From contig NC_064551.1 of NCBI RefSeq assembly GCF_023856365.1, positions 1,320,501-1,384,500 of the forward strand: 64,000 bases of DNA. The letters run 5' to 3'. Numbering within the stretch: the first letter of the stretch is position 1; every line of letters starts with the position of its first letter. Positions 53,501-62,500 of this stretch are shown here, in pieces. The DNA is from Brienomyrus brachyistius. Lineage: Eukaryota; Chordata; Actinopteri; Osteoglossiformes; Mormyridae. The position numbers were made by a program, and so were the translations under genes. The notes beneath the pieces were generated by a model. It saw nothing but the letters and a program-made list of their open reading frames with translations. It was not told the origin of the DNA and did not search any database.

Positions 53501-56500
53501 TATCTTCACCAGAAGAAATTTTGTCAGTTCCCCAGAAGGATGTGTCAGCTCCTGCAAAGTCTATATCAGAAACATTGGAGACAGTGTCAGTTCTCCCGAA
53601 GGACGTGTCAACTCCTGCAGAGACTATATCAGAAACACTGGAGAGAGTGTCAGTTCCCAAGAGGGATGTGTCAGCTCCCAAAGAGACTGTATCTTCATCA
53701 CAAGAAATGTTGTCAGTTCCCCAGAAGGATGTGTCAGCTCCTGCAAAGTCTATATCAGTAGCACTGGAAACCATGTCAGTTCTCCAGAAGGACGTGTCAA
53801 CTCCTACAGAGACTATATCAGAAACACTGGAGACAGTGTCAGTTCCCAAGAGGGATGTGACAGCTACCAAAGAGACTACATCAGTAACACAGGAGACTGT
53901 GTCAATTCCCAAGAGGGATGTGTCAGCTCCCAAAGAGACTGTATCTGCACCACAAGAAATGTTGTCAGTTCCACAAAAAGATGTGTCAGCTCGCAAAGAG
54001 ACTATATCAGTGACACGGGACACTGTGTCCATTCCCAAGAGGGATGTGTCAGCTCCCAAAGAGACTGTATCTGCACCACAAGAAATGTTGTCAGTTCCTC
54101 AAAAAGATGTGTCAGCTTGCAAAGAGACTACATCAGTGACACAGGACACAGTATCCATTCCCAAGTGGGATGTGTCAGCTCCCAAAGAGACTGTATCTGC
54201 ACCACAAGAAATGTTGTCAGTTCCACAAAAAGATGTGTCAGCTCGCAAAGAGACTAAATCAGTGACACAGGACACAGTGTCCATTCCCAAGAGTGATGTG
54301 TCAGCTCCCAAAGAGACTGTATCTGCACCACAAGAAATGTTGTCTCTGCCCGAGAAGGATGTGTCAGCTTCTGCAAAGTCTATATCAGTAGCACTGGACA
54401 CCATGTCAATTCTCCAGAAGGATGTGTCAACTCCTACAGAGACTATATTAGAAACACTGGAGACAGTGTCAGTTCCCAAGAGGGATGTGTCAGCTCCCAA
54501 AGAGACTGTATCTGCACCACAAGAAATGTTGTCAGTTCCACAAAAAAATGTGTCAGCTCGCAAAGAGACTACATCAGTGACACGGGACACAGTATCCATT
54601 CCCAAGAGGGATGTGTCAGCTCCCAAAGAGACTGTATCTGCACCACAAGAAATGTTGTCAGTTCCACAAAAAGATGTGTCAGCTCGCAAAGAGACTACAT
54701 CAGTGACACGGGACACAGTATCCATTCCCGAGAAGGATGTGTCAGCTCTTGCAAAGTCTATATCTGCACCACAAGACACGTTGTCAATTCCCCAGGAGGA
54801 CGTGTCAACTCCTACAGAGACTATATTAGAAACACTGGAGACTGTGTCAGCTCCCAAGAGGGATGTGTCAGCTCCCAAAGAGACAGCATCTGCAGCACAA
54901 GACACGTTGTCAATTCCCCAGAAGGATGTGTCAGCTCCTGCAAAGTCTATATCAGAAACACTGGAGACAGTGTCAGTTCCCAAGAGGGATGTGTCAGCTC
55001 CCAAAGAGACTGTATCAGTAACACAGGAGACTGTGTCAATTCCCAAGAGGGATGTGTCAGCTCCCAAAGATACTGTATCTGCACCACAAGAAATGTTGTC
55101 AGTTCCCCAGAAGGATGTGTCAGCTCCTGCAAAATCTATATCAGTAGCACTGGACACCATGTCAGTTCTCCAGAAGGATGTGTCACCTCCTGCAGAGACT
55201 ATATCAGAAACACTGGAGACAGTGTCAGTTCCCAAGAGGGATGTGACAGCTACCAAAGAGACTACATCAGTAACACAGGAGACTGTGTCAATTCCCAAGA
55301 GGGATGTGTCAGCTCCCAAAGAGACTGTATCTGCACCACAAGAAATGTTGTCAGTTCCACAAAAAGATGTGTCAGCTCGCAAAGAGACTATATCAGTGAC
55401 ACGGGACACTGTGTCCATTCCCAAGAGGGATGTGTCAGCTCCCAAAGAGACTGTATCTGCACCACAAGAAATGTTGTCAGTTCCCCAGAAGGATGTGTCA
55501 GCTCCTGCAAAATCTATATCAGTAGCACTGGACACCATGTCAGTTCTCCAGAAGGATGTGTCACCTCCTGCAGAGACTATATCAGAAACACTGGAGACAG
55601 TGTCAGTTCCCAAGAGGGATGTGACAGCTACCAAAGAGACTACATCAGTAACACAGGAGACTGTGTCAATTCCCAAGAGGGATGTGTCAGCTCCCAAAGA
55701 GACTGTATCTGCACCACAAGAAATGTTGTCAGTTCCACAAAAAGATGTGTCAGCTCGCAAAGAGACTATATCAGTGACACGGGACACTGTGTCCATTCCC
55801 AAGAGGGATGTGTCAGCTCCCAAAGAGACTGTATCTGCACCACAAGAAATGTTGTCTCTTCCCGAGAAGGATGTGTCAGCTCCTGCAAAGTCTATATCTG
55901 CACCACACGACACGTTGTCAATTCCCCAGGAGGACGTGTCAACTCCTGCAGAGACTATATCAGAAACACTGGAGACAGTGTCAGTTCCCAAGAGGGATGT
56001 GACAGCTACCAAAGAGACTACATCAGTAACACAGGAGACTGTGTCAATTCCCAAGAGGGATGTGTCAGCTCCCAAAGAGACTGTATCTGCACCACAAGAA
56101 ATGTTGTCAGTTCCACAAAAAGATGTGTCAGCTCGCAAAGAGACTATATCAGTGACACGGGACACTGTGTCCATTCCCAAGAGGGATGTGTCAGCTCCCA
56201 AAGAGACTGTATCTGCACCACAAGAAATGTTGTCTCTTCCCGAGAAGGATGTGTCAGCTCCTGCAAAGTCTATATCTGCACCACACGACACGTTGTCAAT
56301 TCCCCAGGAGGACGTGTCAACTCCTGCAGAGACTATATCAGAAACACTGGAGACAGTGTCAGTTCCCAAGAGGGATGTGACAGCTACCAAAGAGACTATA
56401 TCAGTTACACAGGAGACTGTGTCAGTTCCCAAGAGGGATGTGTCAGCTCCCAAAGAGACTGTATCTGCACCACAAGAAATGTTGTCTCTTCCCGAGAAGG

Positions 56501-59500
56501 ATGTGTCAGCTCCTGCAAAGTCTATATCAGTAGCACTGGACACCATGTCAGTTCTCCAGAAGGATGTGTCAACTCCTGCAAAGACTATTTCAGAAACACT
56601 GGAGACTGTGTCAGTTCCCAAGAGGGATGTGTCATCTCCCAAAGAGACTGTATCAGCAACACAGGAGAAGGTGTCAGTTCCCAAGAGGGATGTGTCAGCT
56701 CGCAAAGTGACTGTATCTGCACCACAAGACACATTGTCAATTCCCCAGGAGGACGTGCCAACTCCTACAGAGACTATATTAGAAACACTGGAGACAGTTT
56801 CAGTTCCCAAGAGGGATGTGAAAGCTACCAAAGAAACTATATCAGTAACACAGGAGACTGTGTCAGTTCCCAAGAGGGATGTGTCAGCTCCCAAAGAGAC
56901 TATTTCAGCAATACAGGAGACTGTTTCAGTTCCCAAGAGGGATGTGTCAGCTCCCAAAGAGACTACATCAGTGACACAGGAGACTGTGTTAATTCACCAG
57001 AAGGATGTGTCAGCTCCTACAGAACCTATGTCAGTAATGCATGATGCTCTCTCAGTTGCCAAGAGGGATATGTCAACTAGTAAAGAGACTATATCTGTAA
57101 CAGAGGAGAGAATGTCATTTCCCATGATGGATATGTCAGCTACCAAAGAGACTATATCAGTAACACAGGAGACCATCCCAGCTCCCAACGAGACTGTACG
57201 TGCACCCCAAGAAATGTTGTCAGTTCCACAAAAGGATGTGTCATCTCGCAAAGAGACTACACCAGTGATACGGGACACAGTGTCAGTTCCCAAGAGGGAT
57301 GTGTCAGCTCCTACAAAGACTACATCAATAACACAGGAGACTGTGTCAGTTCGCCAGAATGATGTGTTAGCGCCTACAGAAAGTATATCAATAACACATG
57401 ATGCTCTGTCAACTGCCAAGAGGGATGTGTCAACTCCTAAAGAGACTGTTTCAGTAACAGAGGAGACATTGTCAGTTCCCAAGAGGGATGTGTCAGCTAC
57501 CAAAGAGACTACACCAGTAACACAGGATACAGCATCAGTTCCAAAGAGGGATGTGTCAGCTCCCAATGAGTCTACATCTGTAACACAGGACACCATGTCA
57601 GTTGCCCAGAAGGATTTGTCAGCTCCAGTAGACAATATATCAGTAACGCGTGACACTGTGTCACTTCCCAACAGGGATGTGCCAGCTACCAAAGACACTC
57701 CATCAGCAACACAGGATATTGTGTCAGTTACCAAAGAGACTACATCAATAACACAGGAGACTGTGTCAGGTCCCCAAGGGGATGTGTCAAGTCCTGCAAA
57801 GACTATGTCAGTAACGCATCACACCCTGACACTTGTCAAGAGGGATGAGTTCGCTACCAAAGAGACTATATCAGAACCAAAGGAGACTGTGTCAGTTCCC
57901 CACAAGGATGCGTCTGTGCCTTTTCAAACTGTGCCACTTGGGCAGCAGAGTGTGGGTATTCCCCTAGAGCCATTGGCAGTGCCCCCCATGCATGTGCCAG
58001 TTTCTGGTGGCCCCTGGGTTGAGCAGGGCCTCCAGCCTTTATGTGACCTAACCACTCAGGTTAGAGCTTGGTTGGAAAGTGCACATGGGAGTCTCAGTGA
58101 TATGCTTCCAGGGGCACCAATGCCAGGTGGCATAGAGGAGCAGCTACTCACCTGTCAGGTAAGCATAGGAGATGTCAGTGGTCAGCACTATGGAGAGATC
58201 TTTTGCCCCACTTGGTGGCAGTCAGCCTATCAGGTCACTGATAATGTCGGTTCTCTTTGTATGTGCAGGGAGCATGTGAGGAAATGGAGAAAAATGTATC
58301 CAGTTTGTATAGCCTGAGTCCACAGGATCTTGCTGAAACACGTAGATGGATAGTTACGCTCCTGTCAGCCTTAGACCAACTCAAGAGCAGCTTGCTCCCA
58401 TTATTGCAGCTGTCAGAACATTCGTGCCAGATTCAGGTACAGCGATTTACTCATACTCACAAACCTGCACACACATTCACATATTTAGCGGACCCCTTAA
58501 TTTAAAGTCCAGTTTAAGGCCTTTGGGGACAATCTAAATATCCATCCTGAAAATGTAGCAACTGATGCATGTTAATTCTTGTTGAACTGGGGATTCACAG
58601 TCTAAACTTCTAAACTAAGAACCAGATCTAGTCAGGAAGACTTCATAGCTGGTGTGACCACTTGGGCCAGGCTCAGGCTAATACTAACAGATTGACCCCC
58701 AATATTGCTGCAGAGTGACTTGCAGTGTGGAGTATTAGTCCAAGAGGGAGGGCTGGAGCACACTGTCAGCAATCCAGAGCTCCTGACCACTCTGAAGATT
58801 CAATCCATCCAGCAGGAGAAGGTAAGATCAGTGGCTATAACCCTGAGACTTTGGTGGAGCATATCAATGAACTCTTAACATCACAAATCCCCGCTGTCCA
58901 CTCTGCACTACAGTACTTTGGTTTTCATGACAAGTTATTTACTTTGAAGGGACAATATTTTCAAGAAGAGACTGCTTAAGTCAAGTCTTGTTTAATAGTT
59001 TATTTTAATAAAATGATTGGGTTCGTGGATGGCACAGTGGTCTGTGCAGTTGCTGTACAACCTAATAGACGAGGGTTCGAGTCTCCGCCCTCGCTCAGTG
59101 TGTGGAGTTTGCATGTTCTCTCCATGTCGTCGTGAGCTTTCTTGCAGGTGCTCCGGTTTTCCCTCTACAATCCAAAAGCACACTGTTATTAATTTCCATC
59201 CATCCATCCACCCATCCATTATCGTAACCGCTTAATCCCCACTGGGGTCGCCCGGAGCCTATCTGGGAGCATCGGGCGCAGGCAGGAAACAACCCTAGTT
59301 GGGCGGCACATTGGGTTACCAAATTGCCAGTATAGGTGTGAATGGTACAGTGTGTGAGCCCAGGAAAGGGTTGGTGTCGCGTCCAAGGTGGTTCCCTGCC
59401 TTGTGCCTGTAGCTTCTGGGATCTGTTGTATTTTTCCTCATTTTTTTAAGTGTTTCAGGATGTTATGATCTGCCTCTGCAGGAGCTCCAGCTTGAATTGA

Positions 59501-62500
59501 AAGAGCAGAGAGATCTGGCTGTGGCGTTACAACATTACAGCAGCCAGGGGTGGCTGCAGAGAGCCACACAGGAGCACAAGGCTCAACTGCTGACCAGGTA
59601 AGGCTCCCCAGTCAGATAAAGCATTTAGGCTCTGATTGTTGGACTTCCCTTTATTAACTGCTAAATAGAAGCAACAGAAGAACATATCACTGGCATTCAG
59701 TAATATTGCATTAGAGTACAGACAGAATTATTTATCAAAAGAAATGTCACAATTTTATACTGGATCTTGTAAATGTTCAACAACCAAAATTTTAGCTGCT
59801 AACCCAAAACCTGCACGTGCTGTCCCTCTCCACATGTACGCTGCTTTGATCTTGAAGCCATTTTCTTTAGACATCATCCTAACTGGTGACCAAATCTTGG
59901 CAGCGCTTGGGAAGCTGCTTTTTGAGCTGTGTGTCGGGAATGGGAGGCAGGTGAACTGGATGGGCTGTCTGTGGACATTCCTCTCTTCAGGTCTAATACT
60001 GGGGCTGAAGGGGATGCAACAGCTCAGGAGCGAAGGCCTCAGGTCCATGGGCAGCTGGAGGCTACACTGGCCGCCCTGGATGGGACTGGAAGCACATGGC
60101 AGGTCAGTCAGGAGGAGCTCAAACCTCATGTGATCACTGATCCATGGATATAACAGCCCAGTGGTCACTGTCCCATGGATATATCACAGCCAGGGCTCAC
60201 TGATCCATAGATATATTACAGCCAGGGCTCACTGATCCATGGATATATCACAGCCAGGGCTCACTGATCCATGGATATATCACAGCCAGGGCTCACTGAT
60301 CCATAGATATATCACAGCCAGGGCTCACTGATCCATAGATATATCACAGCCAGGGCTCAATGATCCATGGATATATAACAGTCAGGGCTCACTGATCCAT
60401 GGATATATCACAGCCAGTGGTGTATCTGACTTTCCTTAAGTAGCAAAGAATCTTACGAACACTCCTCTCAAACAGTGACAGGCATGCCTTGCTTTACTAT
60501 TGTTTATTTAAGACATGCATGTCTGTATAAAGACTAAATCGGCTCTGAATAGCATGTATGGACATAGATGAGGCCTGCCCCACTTAGCCGCATTAATTAC
60601 TGAATTGACACATTTCTTAGAGGTTCTCGGCAGACTATGCAGACCAAACTGCAGCACAGCCGTTTCAGTGTCTACTGCTGTGCATGGAGCAATGCCAACC
60701 TTTGTTGTGACCTGCTCCTGTAGGATGTCTTGGCGTCTGGAAATGCGGGGAAGCCTGTGACCTGGAGCATGCCAGCCATCCTGAGACGGGAGGCCATCCA
60801 GTTGGAGGTACAGTGACTGCTGTGCGAACGCTGCACTCTGTGCTGATGAATGACTCCCAGGCTGTACTGTGTATGTATCACTGTGCAAAAGTCCCTCAGC
60901 AGGAAACCTAATTAAATACCAGAATATATACAAAGCACAGTGCTGTATGCCTGTGTTTCAGTGGCCAGTTTTATTTCCTGTGTAGGGACAAAAATTGTTT
61001 TAATGAATATCAGCTGTATGTATCTGCGATTATTGGCTTCTGTTTCTCGGCAGGACTTGCTGAACACCGCCTGTACCTCCCTGCAAAGCCAGCAGGGGGC
61101 GCTGCAGGAGCAGCTGGACCAGCAGCTGCAGTATGAGCAGAGACTCCATGGACTGGCCAGCTTGGTGGAACTGGGTTGGGAGAGACTGACCCGCAGTCAG
61201 CATGTGCAGCTGCGCAGTCAGGATGAACTGCAGGGTCTTTTAAGCAGCCACAAGGTGCCCTGTCTAACGAAGTCATGTGACACATGACCTCATCAGCTGT
61301 GATTTGTGGTGTGATAATAACTAATAATAACTAATAATAAAATGAACAGCTTTGCCTGAATTGACGTCATTTTAATGCGTGCAGTGAATGTCCATCCGGG
61401 AAAATGAGCAGTATTATTCTGATGTCATGTGAAGTTCAGACCCACAGCTATTAGTCTCTTTCTCTAAGTATGAAGTAAGTGACCCTCGGCCTGCCTTTTG
61501 GGTCCGATGGTGGGGGGCAGACATTCTTCCAGAAGTTGGCGAGCCACTTGGCGATGGTGCAGCGACTCTCGCAGCGGCTGTCAGCGACCGGGCTGCAGAC
61601 ACAGGCGGGAGCGCAGACGGAAGCGCAGGCAGAAGCGCAGGCGGCGCTGGAGCAGGATGCTCGCACTCTCCAGCAGAGGGCAGTACAGCAGGGAGTACGG
61701 TTGCAGGACGGCTTGCAGGTACAAAGGGCCTGGGTTTCCTTAGTCTGCAATCGTTCGAGTACCAGTTTGCTGTTCATTTTTTTTAGCGATGAAAAATGAT
61801 CTGATATTTTATCATTTTCTACATTTTTTAAAAAATATTCCTTGCATTTGGGTTATATACAGTTTTATTTTACTTGTTTTGTCTTGGCAGCTTAGTTATT
61901 GCTCAGTGAACTTTGTGATTTTGATTACATTTATTATTCACACAGTCCCTCCCCAGTACAAAGCTATGACACATTCAGGGAAAATGACTTCCAAAGAGCT
62001 ATATGTTCATTCTTATAAGAGTATTAATTATTAGTCATTTGTCATTGCATCATTAGTCTATATCCAGTTTTACATGTGTACAATATTTACACCTCTGTTT
62101 ACACAAATTTAATTGCCACTTGCCCACAATAGCCTCACCCATTTAATATGCTTGTTTAGTAAACTGTGCTCACACCTTCTGTGCTCACGCTGTCTGTGAT
62201 CACACCGTCTGTGATCACACCATCTGTGCTCACACCGTCTGTGCTCACGACGTCTGTGATCACACTGTCTGTGCTCACACCGTCTGTGCTCATGTCATCT
62301 GTGCTCACACTGTCTGTGCTTACAGTATCTGTGCTCATGCTGACTGTGCTCATGCTGTCTATGCTCACACTGTATGTCCAAGTATTGTCTGTGCTCACGC
62401 TGTCCGTGCTGGCGTTGTCTGTGTCATACTCTTTGTTCTTATGCTGTCTGTGTTCAAGCTGTTTGTGCTCACACCGTCTGTGCTTATTTGTCTGTGCTTC

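Larger units (their letters stand above)
58822..59481 (+). other. Intron 23 (660 bp) with SINE-type repeats
   Basis: About 59,020-59,440 is interspersed repeat (separate entries). The rest is plain intron. Acceptor tctgcctctgcag. Confidence 0.7.

Noticed and set aside
51072..57734. Minus-strand frames up to 952 residues opposite exon 21
   Set aside because: Periodic shadow of the 63-bp array; no splice or start signals of their own, and the plus frame alone joins to flanking exons in phase.
59060..59095. Functional tRNA gene
   Set aside because: It has a B-box-like string but no cloverleaf, and is followed by typical SINE sequence.
61479..61520. Upstream extension of exon 28
   Set aside because: Gly/Leu sequence unlike the rod; the AG at 61519-61520 restores phase 0 despite a weak tract.
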